Source: Oehlia diaphana (Eukaryota; Glomeromycota; Glomeromycetes; Glomerales; Glomeraceae). Taken from it: 15,610 bases of DNA. Both the position numbers and the translations under genes were made by a program. Every line of letters starts with the position of its first letter. Positions within the stretch are counted from its first letter, which is position 1. Location of the stretch: positions 1-15,610 of the forward strand of contig QZLH01001154.1 in the NCBI GenBank assembly GCA_003833135.1, given 5' to 3'. This document shows, one piece after another, positions 1 to 10,200 of this stretch. The notes under the pieces were generated by a model. That model had not been told where the DNA came from and searched no databases. It saw only the letters and a list, made by a program, of their open reading frames with translations.

Positions 1-111
1 CATTTTACAAAATTTTTATTAAAGTGTAAAAACATTTTTTGAATTACTTTAATAATATTAGTCAATGACCTGACCTAAGGCTGGGTCATGAATTTAGATG
101 AAATTGCCTTT

Positions 112-470
112 TTTGGAAATTTCAAATTTCAAAAAATTGAAAATGTGAAAATCGAATTTTGAAATTTTGAAAACTGAAATTTTGAAAATTGAAATTTTGA
201 AATTTTGAAATTTTGAAATTTCCTTTTACGAATTTCCTTTTATGTGAAATTCCCTTTTATGGTGGTGATCGACGTTACACAAATTTCCAAAACAGGAAAT
301 TCCGTAACACAAAATTCTCATTTTTGGAAATTTGTGTAACGTAGATCGTTACCATAAAAGGGAATTTCACATAAAAGGAAATTTCAAAAATCAAAAATTT
401 CAAAATCCGAAATTTCAAAATTTCAGAATTTTGAAATTTCGATTTTCATAATTTTGTCACTTTTGGTCCA
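112..470. repeat. Long imperfect palindrome (MITE-like inverted repeat)
   Basis: Two arms face each other across a short spacer. The core arms, 231-292 and 321-384, are almost perfect reverse complements; both carry ATGTGAAATTCCCTTTTATG or its complement, followed by a GTTACACAAATTTCC block. The arms extend outward into AT-rich runs built from repeated 'GAAATTTT' units (about 147-230) and their complements (about 385-450), where pairing is looser. The outer ends are hard to fix: 'TTTTTGGAAATTTC' near 112 is partly matched by the complement near 470. I saw no clear target-site duplication and no coding capacity. It lies just upstream of kinase pseudogene A and is probably a non-autonomous transposable element, but the superfamily cannot be named. 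Confidence 0.7.
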
Positions 471-540
471 AATGGTACACCGTAGCTAATATCATTTAGG
501 AAAAGTTGTGTCTCTTGGTAGAATATTTGAAACACGTCAA

Positions 541-596
541 TATAAATATTAAATATTAATTTTTTTTTTTAAAAAAAAAGAAAATTCATCTCAGCA
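541..596 (+). promoter_or_regulatory. Possible TATA element and T/A tract upstream of pseudogene A
   Basis: A TATAAATATT sequence lies at 541-550, about 50 bp before the ATG of pseudogene A. It is followed by an uninterrupted run of Ts (560-570) and then As (571-579). This layout fits a simple fungal promoter, but TATA-like strings are frequent by chance in DNA this AT-rich. Confidence 0.25.
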
Positions 597-3500
597 ATGG
601 AACTTAATAAAGATTATATTTTACAAAATTCCAATTATTATTCAGATTTGAATAATGTTGTTGAAGAGCCACACACTTTATTGGAAGAAAACGAAGGTAT
701 ATTAATAATAATTTTCAAAAAAAAAAATATATATATATACTGTACTTATATATGAATATAAAATTGTTTATAAATAATATTTAAAAAAAATAATTCTAAT
801 AAAATCGAATAAAAAGAGTTTTAACTCTATATGGAATATGTATGAAATGTAAACAGCAAAGAAGCCATTATCAATGGTGTCAATCATGTGAACGAAAACA
901 GTGCGAAGAAAATTTCGTAAATTGGACTAGCGGAAATAAGGAAATTGATAAATTACTTCGAGATACACAATTGAATTCTACAAAACCTCAAACTTTTTTA
1001 GAGTGGATTCCAATATGAATATTTTAGACACAGTATCAGGAAATACGAGAAGTACAGTATATTCTGCTATTTGGAAAGAAGGGCCAAGAGTATTATGGAA
1101 CCAACAAAACGAGAAATATGAGAGAACTGAAACTAAAGTTACTATCGAATTATATAAGGATAATAATCAAACCGATAAGATTTTGAATGAGGTAGGTAGT
1201 TCAAATAAATGACATTTTTATTTCTTTATCAGCAAAATAATAATCTTTTTATTTTTATTAATATAGCTCAAGATATATCTAGATTGTCATGCTCAAGAAT
1301 GCGCTTTATTATTTCAATTTTATGGAGTCTCTAAACAGCCTGATAGCGATGATTATTTTATAGTGAAACAGTTTACTCAAAATAGTTCACTAGCGAATTA
1401 TATTTCTCAAAACGTCAATAATTTAGATTGGGAAACGAAATTGCATTTACTTCTTTATGTTGCCGAGGATTTAAAAGCAATACACAATGCAGGAGATATT
1501 CATAAATATTTACATCCATTTAGTGTATTAGTATTCGATAATATTGGTAGTTATGATAGTAGTTTTAGCAACTCTGATGATGGCTGCTTTTGCGCAATAG
1601 GAGAATTTTCGAGATGTTTGTAAAGATTTGGTTTTAACAAACACGGAAGAAATAATTGGGTGGCAACATTATATGGCACCAGAATATTTGCGTTACAAAA
1701 CTTATACAAAAGCTAGTGATGTTTATGTATTCGGAATGATAATGCATACTGTTGGTACTGAATATATCCCTTATTACCCACTATGTATTGATCATTATTT
1801 AACTCATGACACTATGGAGGGATTAAGGCCAAAACTCTCTCATAATATACCAAAAAGTTTCAAGAGCTTGATAGAAAGATGTTGGAATACTGAAGTGAAT
1901 TTACGTCCTAGTATTCACGAAATATGTAACATTTTACTGAATTTATGGTCGTCTATAATCGTAATAAATGCTTGAATTCATTAAACTCTGTAAGTTTAGA
2001 ATTTCTTGCTACAGATAATATTGGTTATTATAAGACCAAATCTCAAGAAGCTCTTTCACAGAAGATAGAATATAACAACCAAAGGATCTAGATCTTTCAG
2101 ATATAATAAATTTAGAATCATCAGAAATGGTTAATTTTATTAAAAAAAAGAATTTAGTTAAATTTATTAATAAGGATGAATTAAAAACGATTGATAGTGG
2201 TCATTTTGGCAGTATTTCAACAGCTATTTGGAAAAAAGCAGATAAATTGGTTGTTTGCAAAAAAATAAGAAATAATTAATCAATTAACAAAACACAAACG
2301 GAAGCTTTCTTTCATGAATTAGATATGCATAGAAGATTAAATTTCTGTCCAAGAACAATACATGTATTAGGCATAAGTTTTGGTAAGTTTATTATATACT
2401 TCGCACTTTCACTTTGTAAAGTAAGTAAATATTACCGATAATGTTAATCTATCTTTGAATAGATTTAAATGTACAAGTATATTGGCTTATAATGGAATAT
2501 GCCGATGGTGGAAATTTACGCCAGTATCTCAAACAACATTTTTCAAAATTAACTTGGGATGATAAAATCAGATTATCTTATCAAATTACTGAAGGAATAT
2601 AATTTCTACAGGGAGAAAAATTCTTCATCGAGATTTACATTCTGGAAATATAGTAATACATCAAGGAGAAGCTAAAATTATAGATTTCGGTATTGCAAAA
2701 AGTACAGAGACTGAAACACATCTTCATTCAGGAGTAATGGGAGTGATTACATATATTGATCCTAAACGGTTAGAAAATTATTTGTACAAATATAACGATA
2801 AGTCTGATATTTACAGCTTAGGAGTTCTTATATGGGAATTATCAACCCTATAAAAAAAGAAAATTCAGAATTTGTCCTGAAAACTATGGAAAATGTCCAG
2901 AAATTTTCTGTGCGTCCGGAAAACATTTGGAAACGGTCATGTTTTGGAACATTTTCCGGACGCTCGATTCTGGACAAATTCTGGACAAATTCTTGAGTGT
3001 CAAGAAAATGTCTGGAATTTGTGCGTCCGGAAAGTGTTCCAAAACGTGACCATTTCTTAATGTTTTCCGGACGCACGGAAAATTTCCGGACATTTTCCAT
3101 ACTTTTCAGGACAAATTCTGAATTTTCTTTTTTTTTAGGGCAAGCGGTAAACTTCCATTTGTTGAAAATGAAAGTGTAAATCATATAAAGTTACATTTAA
3201 TAGATGGTCTTAGAGAAGAACCAGTACCTGATACTCCTGAAGAATACCTGAAGTTATATAAATTGTGTTAGGCTTATCCAGATGTAAGACCACCTATTAA
3301 TGAAGTTTTTACTAAATTAGGAAAAATGTTAGATATTTAAGATACTAGCTATGATGATAATGTCATTAATATAACGAAAAGTAAGAATTTTTTTTTTTTT
3401 TATGAAAAGAAAAAAGAAAGTAAGAAAAAGAATAAAGAAATTTTGTTGTTAATCTGTTTTTGATTTTAGATTCCAATAATGAACAGACAAATAATGATAT

Positions 3501-3727
3501 TAGTTCAGGTAATATGACTACTACTATTTTACAACTTATTATTACTTATTTAAACAAAACTAATCATTTATTTGGCAATAAAATTCCGCAGTTATTAGCA
3601 ATGATAATTTTGAAAGTTTATTCAGTAAGTTCTTGAATTTTTTTTCATATAGTTTACTTAATTCATTCCTGATTATTTATCTCTCTCTCTATATTTTTTT
3701 GTTCCTGATGATTTCGTTATAACATAG
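597..3727 (+). pseudogene. Decayed two-domain kinase pseudogene (paralog of the gene at 7219)
   Basis: The exon pattern matches intact gene C. Exon 1 is 597-696 (100 nt, as in C), then about 819-1191, 1267-2382, 2463-3380 (interrupted by an element at 2846-3140), 3470-3508 and 3592-3624, with a final exon remnant at 3702-3727. It encoded the Cys-pair N-terminus (YGICMKCKQQ...WCQSC), a pseudokinase and one further kinase with HRDLH and DFG motifs. Defects relative to C: a deletion of about 16 bp near 1010; a +1 insertion near 1618; a -1 near 1954; a frame change near 2060-2090 with TAG at 2089; TAA at 2277 (Glu codon in C); TAA at 2600; a -1 near 2615 just before HRD; the element insertion; TAG at 3269 replacing the conserved Trp of 'CW'; and TAA at 3338. 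The last exon has lost its AG acceptor. Several independent lesions make sequencing error an unlikely explanation. Confidence 0.9.
2846..3140. mobile_element. 295-bp palindromic MITE inserted in pseudogene A, TSD CAA
   Basis: The element begins CCCTATAAAAAAAGAAAATT and ends with the reverse complement, differing at one of the first 14 bases. The arms pair almost over the whole length (about 135 bp each) and contain several copies of 'GTCCGGAAA' or its complement. It is flanked by CAA at 2843-2845 and 3141-3143. Removing the element with one CAA leaves an in-frame 'ELSSGKLPF', which matches 'ELSSGRPPF' in gene C, so the insertion site is exact. A 3-bp duplication occurs in the PIF/Harbinger and CACTA superfamilies, but the element has no transposase and cannot be assigned. 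Overlapping minus-strand reading frames here are by-products of the palindrome. Confidence 0.92.
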
Positions 3728-5318
3728 TATAGGAGTGCACATGAAAGGTCTCCATAAATAAATATTATCTCAGATTAGTGGATTTTGTACGGGTAAGGAG
3801 GCCTCTGAATGATATACTATGGTAGAACCCTTTTGTCGTACTGTGGTACAAATTTTCTTTTTAGATGATCACGTGTAACTACATTTAGTGGTCTAAAATC
3901 CGTCGTACACACAATTTGTAGCAAAAAGACTTGTTGTATACTTAGCTCATAATAAAGTAATATTCATTGTACACTTTCAAGTTTCAACCAAATTAAAAAT
4001 TATTATATAATAATTGGATTAAAAATTCTGGTATCTGATTATGTTCAATAATAAAAAATAATCTGGATCCACTTTATTAAAAAATAGTACCTAAATTTTT
4101 ATTTATAAAAATAAATTGGTTCTGTTTTTATTAGGAATTGAGGAATTTTTAAAAATCTACATATCACAATTTCACAATTTTCCACTATTGTTTAATTGCA
4201 GACCAAAAAATATACAATTTAATTGAGAATAGCACTACAAGTGCTGGTACAAATAATAATTATTATTAAGTATAGTCATACATTTTACAATTTTATACAA
4301 TAAATTTGAATGTACAGGAGCGTAACTAATTTCTCAAAATTTGTTAAAATTAAATTTACATATACTAGTTTAGGAGATTGGCTGAAAAGTCGTGATTATT
4401 ATAAAATAAAATTTAAAGAAAATTTATAAATAACTTAAGATAAAAATACTTATTACGGAAGTGAAAAAAAAATTACTATGTATTTTTTTTAAAAAAATTC
4501 TCACTTTTTTAAATTATTATCTGTTTAATTTTTCTTGGTTTATACCTACAGCTTTTCTTTGAAAAAAAAAATCTAACCAAAAAAAAGATTTATAGTATAT
4601 TTATTACTTACCTAATCATCACTTACGCGTCAATTTAGAATAATCTCATATATGAACAAACGTGTAATGCCCAAAAAAAGAGTAAATTATTTTTAAGATT
4701 ACAAAAATTTAAATTATGTACCGATACTTATTAAGCTTGATACGAATGACTAATTTATAATTATAAGAAATATGAATAGGTCGTACGGATTATAATATTA
4801 TATTGTATTAGTTGGATTCAAGGTTAGAAAATTCTTCACACGTATCACACGTGTCAATCGTATCATTGTATCACATTCTCCCGTCCTTTATTTTCACCGC
4901 CTATTCTGAAAATAGAATTTTTTACTATTTGTTCATCCACTCTATATAAAGAGGGTTAGGGTAGATTTAGAAATTATGAAAATATATATATATATAATAA
5001 AGACTGGAAAATTTTTTTATATACCTTTAAGAGCTAAGAATTAATTTAATGAGTTTATTTAATCACAAGGAAAACAAATAAAATAAGTACATGACTTATG
5101 TCTACAATTTAAACCACTTTTACTTTTAAATTACAATGAGGCGTAAACCCTGTTTTTTTAGAGTTAAACAGAATTTTGAATCATAATAATTATAATTATA
5201 GAAAAACCATTTAATAACAAATAATATTTAAACCAAAAAAAAAAATCAGTAATTTTATGGAAACTAAAATGTAATTAATTGTTGAACTTTGATCTAGATA
5301 TTATATTACCTTATTGGT
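3728..5318. other. Intergenic region without a supported gene
   Basis: This is mostly AT-rich, low-information sequence between the 3' ends of pseudogene A and gene B, which converge. Positions about 3760-3960 are richer in G+C than their surroundings and hold short inverted repeats such as TACAAATT/AATTTGTA (about 3847 and 3913). They may be a relic of an inserted element. A T8A7 tract lies at 4483-4497, CACGT-containing repeats at about 4839-4852, and an (AT)n run at about 4982-4996. No reading frame here resembles a known family. Confidence 0.6.
4943..4950 (+). promoter_or_regulatory. Isolated consensus TATA box (TATATAAA)
   Basis: TATATAAA lies within CTCTATATAAAGAGG, which is better formed than other TATA-like strings in the window. 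About 30 bp downstream is an ATG (4977) that opens only a 22-codon frame, much of it the (AT)n run. No downstream gene is recognisable, so this is either chance or the promoter of a short or non-coding transcript. Confidence 0.15.
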
Positions 5319-6927
5319 TCAATCAAATGGCAAATCTAAGGATCAAACAAAATATTATGTATGAATGTATGAATAAAAAAAAAATATCAATATAAAAAAA
5401 AAACTTAAAAAATTTACCATTCTCATTAATATTTAATTGAGACAAATCAATTTGTAAAGATTCTATTAATAAATTAAATATTAGTTTTTATTAGTATTTT
5501 GACCATATAAAGTGTTTATTATTAATCAAATACCTGAAAGTCTCTCGCCAATTATATTATCCATATTTATGTAATAATCATCAGAATTTTTTGATTCAGG
5601 CAGACTAGCAAAATTAAGTAATCCACTAATATTTAAAGCTCCATTCTCTTCATATGAGATTGAAATATTTGGTATCTCTTTGTCGGCCTCTTTAAATATA
5701 GATTTAATTTCTTTTCCTTTATAACCATACACTTCTTTTTCTCGATAATCTTTATAGTAATAATCATTAATAGATTTATCCCAAAAATTTATTACAGAAT
5801 ACAATTCTTCAGCTGTTGGTCTTTGATCTGAATACATACATCTATTTGCTAATTCCTTATAAACTATTGGAGTTCCTTTTCCAAATTCCGGCCTGAGCCC
5901 TCGAAATATATCAAGTGCTAAATACCTATCATATACTCTTTTATGAAAAGGTGGTTTCCCAGATGATAATTCAGTCATAATTATACCAACACTATAAATA
6001 TCAGAAGATAAAGTATAAGGCTCTCCACTTAAAACTTTTGGGTCAACATACGGTAATATCCCGTATATTTTATTTGATTTTTGTTCATTAATTGATCCGC
6101 ATAATCCAAAATCTGAAAGATAAGTTGTGTAATCATTCTGTAAGATATTTCCACTGTGAAGATCTTTGTGAATAACTCCCAATTTATGCAAATTTTTAAT
6201 ATTTTCTAATAAATCACATAATAAAGAAATTTTATCTGTCCAAAAAAGATTTTTAAAATTACTCAAAAGAATGCTTCTCAAATTTCCTTTATTTGCAAAT
6301 TTTGTAATCATAATAAATTCTTCAGTTTCCGGATCCTTAGTTATTCCATAAAAATCTATGAATTTTAAATATTGACTTCTTTCTAACTTATATAAGTTCC
6401 AATGTGTTATAATCTATATAAAGTAATATAATAATTAAATTTAAGCATGTCAATATTAAATCAAAACTTATAAATAATAATATGATACATACCCCATTTA
6501 AATATTCAGCTGACATATTTTGTGATTCTTTTAACTGTTTTAAAGCGATTTTCTTAGGTTTAGGATCCAATTTTTTCCAACTTTCATTATCTTCATAATA
6601 TAATGAGTTACCATCTATCCATGTCGCAGAAAAAACTTTAGCAAATCCTCCTTCACCAATTTGTCTTATGTCTGTAAACTTATTATATGGTACCCATTCA
6701 AGAAAAATATCATCAATATTTTTTCTTGCATCATAAATTGTATCCTTTATAAACTTATCAATGTCAGCATTTCCACTAGTCCATCCTTCAATTATACAAC
6801 GAGGGTCACATTCTTTACACCATAATTTTTCAATAAATGGCTTATTGCAATATGAACAATTTTTGCAATCGTTGTCTTTCGCTTCATTTAATTTTGATTT
6901 AGTAAATTCAGTTTCTTGTTTATTCAT
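5319..6927 (-). CDS. Single-domain TKL-like protein kinase, glomeromycete family
   Basis: Inferred exons, read on the minus strand: 6927-6493, 6413-5534, 5462-5418 and, tentatively, 5335-5319, giving about 458 residues. The N-terminus has a Cys cluster (CKNCSYC ... WCKEC, about residues 21-40) that may bind zinc, then WTSGNADIDKF and FLEWVP. Kinase features follow in order: glycine loop IGEGGFAKVF, ATP-binding Lys in IALKQL, catalytic loop HKDLHSGNIL, DFG in YLSDFGLCG, YVDPKVL in place of APE, DIYSVG, and SSGKPPF. All main catalytic residues are present, so it is probably an active Ser/Thr/Tyr-type cytoplasmic kinase. Introns are GT-AG: 6492-6414 (phase 0) and 5533-5463 (phase 1). Reading through the second gives an early stop at 5526; splicing instead adds ESLQIDLSQLNINENG. 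The proposed last exon is 17 nt, like that of gene C. It is divergent from gene C. Confidence 0.85.
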
Positions 6928-7218
6928 TATTATTTAAAAAAAGAAAATTAGAAGTAAGTTATTGGCGCCAGAATAAATTTTCCGGTTGAATGTGATGATC
7001 ATTATTAATTTGTTATTTGTACGACATATTTATAAGCTAATTGGTGGGATCGTCAAATATACATAATATCAAACACTAATAACTCCGTGCGTGACAATAA
7101 ATCAAGTTTTTAAGTATGACAACTTTATTAAGCAACGAGTTTTTAAATGATCTGCAACATAGTGTGCATATATCACCTAGCGACACTTTTTATGGTTCGA
7201 TTTACGAAGAATGCAATA
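6928..7218. promoter_or_regulatory. Divergent intergenic promoter region between genes B and C
   Basis: About 290 bp separates the ATG of gene B (minus strand) from that of gene C (plus strand), so their promoters must lie close together or overlap. Candidate elements are TTTATAAG at about 7029 and ATTGG (an inverted CCAAT) at about 7040. In-frame ATGs lie upstream of the chosen gene C start, at 7147 and nearby. I preferred 7219 because the peptide from there (MELNK) matches the start of pseudogene A, which has no upstream in-frame ATG. Confidence 0.45.
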
Positions 7219-10200
7219 ATGGAGCTGAATAAAAATAATAATTTACAGAATTCCAATAACCAAATTTTGAACAACCAAATTGTTGAAGAACCACAAACTT
7301 TATTGAAAGGGAGTGAAGGTATTGCACAAACTTTTTGAAAATAATTATTCGTGCCTATAAATGCACAGCACGTAATACGATCGAACTTCTTTTTTTAAAA
7401 AAAAAAAATTAAAAGGATCAAAAAAAGAAGTAAATTCAATATATGGAATATGCATGAAATGTAAACAGCCAAGAAGTCATTATCAATGGTGTCAATCATG
7501 TGAACGAAAACAAATTGAAGAAAATCTCGCAAAATGGACTAGCGGAAATAAGGATATTGATAAATTTCTTCATGAAACACAGTTGAATTCTACAAAACCT
7601 CAAAATTTTCTAGAATGGATTCCTTTCGAAAAACTTGGAAATATAAGTATTTTATGTACAACATCAAGAAGCACGGTATATTCAGCTTTTTGGAAAGATG
7701 GACCAAGAAAATGGGACCAGAAAAATGAACAATACAAGAGAGCTGGAATTCAAGTTACTATCAAATTATATAAGGATAGTAATGATATTGATCAAATTAA
7801 CGAAATTCTAAACGAGGTAAATTTATAATTTAATTATAGATAAATATTTATTAAATAATCAAGTGATTTAATTGAGTGTTTATTCTCCAATTTATTCTGT
7901 TGTGTCAACTTCGCATCTATTTTCTTTCTTTTTTTTTGATATAGCTCAAAATATATTTAGATTGTCACGCTCAAAAATGTGGTTTATTATTTCAATTCTA
8001 TGGGATCTCTAAACAACCTGACAGTAACGATTATTTTGCTGTAAAACAGTTTCCTCAAAATGGTTCATTAGCATACTACATTTCTAACTACTTCAATAGT
8101 TTATACTGGGAAAAGAAATTACATTTACTTCTTTCTTTTGCCGAGGATTTAAAAGCACTGCATGACGCTGGATATGTTCACAGATATTTACATCCATCTA
8201 GCGTATTAGTAACTGATGATAGCTTTTGCGCCATAGGATCATTCTCAAAATGTCGTAAAGACTTATCAAATATAGAAGATATAGTTGGATGGTATCATTA
8301 TACAGCACCAGAATATTTGCTTCAAAATCTTTATACAAATTTTAGTGATATTTATTCATTTGGGATGATAATGCATACTATTGGAACCGGAAATATTCCT
8401 CGTCGTCCATTTTGCATTAGTCAGTCATTAACTCTTGATATTTGTTCAGGATTAAGACCACATATTCCACTAAATATTCCAAAAAGTTTCAAAGATTTAA
8501 TGGAAAGATGTTGGAATACTGAACCATGCTTACGTCCTAATATCCATGAGGTGTACAATATTTTATTGAACTTGTGGTCATCAATTTATCATAATAACCA
8601 CTTAACTTCATTAAATTCGATATGCATAGAATTTCTTATTGCAGATAATAATGAAGTTTATTCAAAATCTAATACTCAAGAATCGGTTACTCGGAAAGTA
8701 GAAAATAGCAATTTAGACCCGTTAGAAATGATCAAATACATTAAAGAAAATAATTTAGTTAAAGTTTTCAGTATAGATGAATTAACAATGATGGCTCCTA
8801 TTGATAATGGTCATTTTTGCAAGATTTCAAAAGCTACTTTGAAAAAAGAAAATACAAATAGTTTAGTTGCTTGTAAAAGATTTAAAAGTACCCAATTGGA
8901 TAAAACCTTCTTTCATGAATTGAAGTTGCATAAAAGGTTATATTTCTGTTTAAGGGTCTTACGTATATTAGGCATAAATTTAGGTAAGTTTTGTTGGCTT
9001 TACAGCTTTAGTATCTTTATTGCTTTATATTAACGAAGCTTGATTTATTTATAGATGAAAACACTAAAGAGTATTTACTCATTATGCAATATGCTGATGG
9101 TGGAAATTTACGTCAATATCTTAAAAATCATTTTTTAGAATTAACTTGGGATGATAAATTAAAATTAGCTTATCAAATCACTGAAGGTATTAAATATCTT
9201 CATGATGAAGATGTTTTTCATCAAAATTTACATTCTAAAAATATAGTAATACATGAAAAAGAAGCCAAGATTATGCTTGATATTACAAAAAGTACAGTGT
9301 CAGATTATTTGAACGAATTGATTCCATATATTGATCCCAAAATTTTAAAAGATCAGTCTTACGAATATAATAAGAAATCAGATATTTATAGTTTAGGAGT
9401 TCTTATATGGGAATTATCTAGTGGTAAGCCTCCTTTTATTGGTGAAAGTGGGAATCTTTTAAAATATGGTTTAATAAGTGGACGTAGGGAAAAGCCAGTA
9501 CCTGATACGCCTGATGAATACTTAAAATTATATGGATTATGTTGGGATTCTGAACCGAGTAAAAGACCATCTATTAATCAAGTTTTTAGTAAATTAGGAA
9601 AAATTTTGTATTCCCGAATCCAAAAAAATTTGGGGCCATCAGAATTGATTAATCTTATTGAAAATAATCATCTAACTAAAATTATTGATATAGATGAATT
9701 ATCAAACATTGATGGAGATACTACTTGGAAAAAAAAAGACTGTTCCTTTCCAGTTATTTGTAAAAAATATAAATTTGTTCAATTAAATGAAACTTTCATT
9801 CATGAATTAAAGATGCATAGAAAATTGAATTATTGTTCAAGATTAATACATATATTGGGAATAAGTTCGGGTAAGTTCATATTGTAATTATATTTTAAAT
9901 ATCATTATTATTCATATAATAAATATCTATTTATTATTTTATTTGCAGATGAAAGTGTAGGTGAATGTTTACTCATTATGCAAAATGCTGATGATGGAAA
10001 TTTACGCCAGTATCTCGAAAATCACTTTTCAGATTTAACTTGGGATGATAAAATCAAGTTAGCATATCAAATTATTGAAGGAATTAAATTTCTACATGAT
10101 GTAGATATTATTCATCAAAATTTACATTCTAAAAATATTGTAGTTACTAATAAAGAAGCTAAAATTATACTTGACATTGTAAAATGTACAGAAGTTGATT

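Noticed and set aside
2828..3184. Open frames on both strands (up to 118 codons) rich in Phe, Ser and Arg
   Set aside because: They lie within the palindromic MITE; both strands give similar peptides because the arms are reverse complements. There is no domain and no independent start context.
4202..4269. Possible terminal exon of pseudogene A (good TTGCAG acceptor, in-frame NQKIYNLIENS... to TAA)
   Set aside because: It would need a 577-bp intron, unlike the rest of this gene family, and a match to gene C's true last exon exists at 3702. It is kept only as an alternative.
7190..7203. GGTTCGATTT resembling a tRNA B-box
   Set aside because: No A-box or cloverleaf can be formed around it; the B-box consensus is incomplete.
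7147..7218. Upstream in-frame ATG for gene C, adding 24 residues (MICNIVCIYHLATLF...)
   Set aside because: The paralog in pseudogene A starts at MELNK with no upstream ATG, and the extra peptide has no counterpart in the family.
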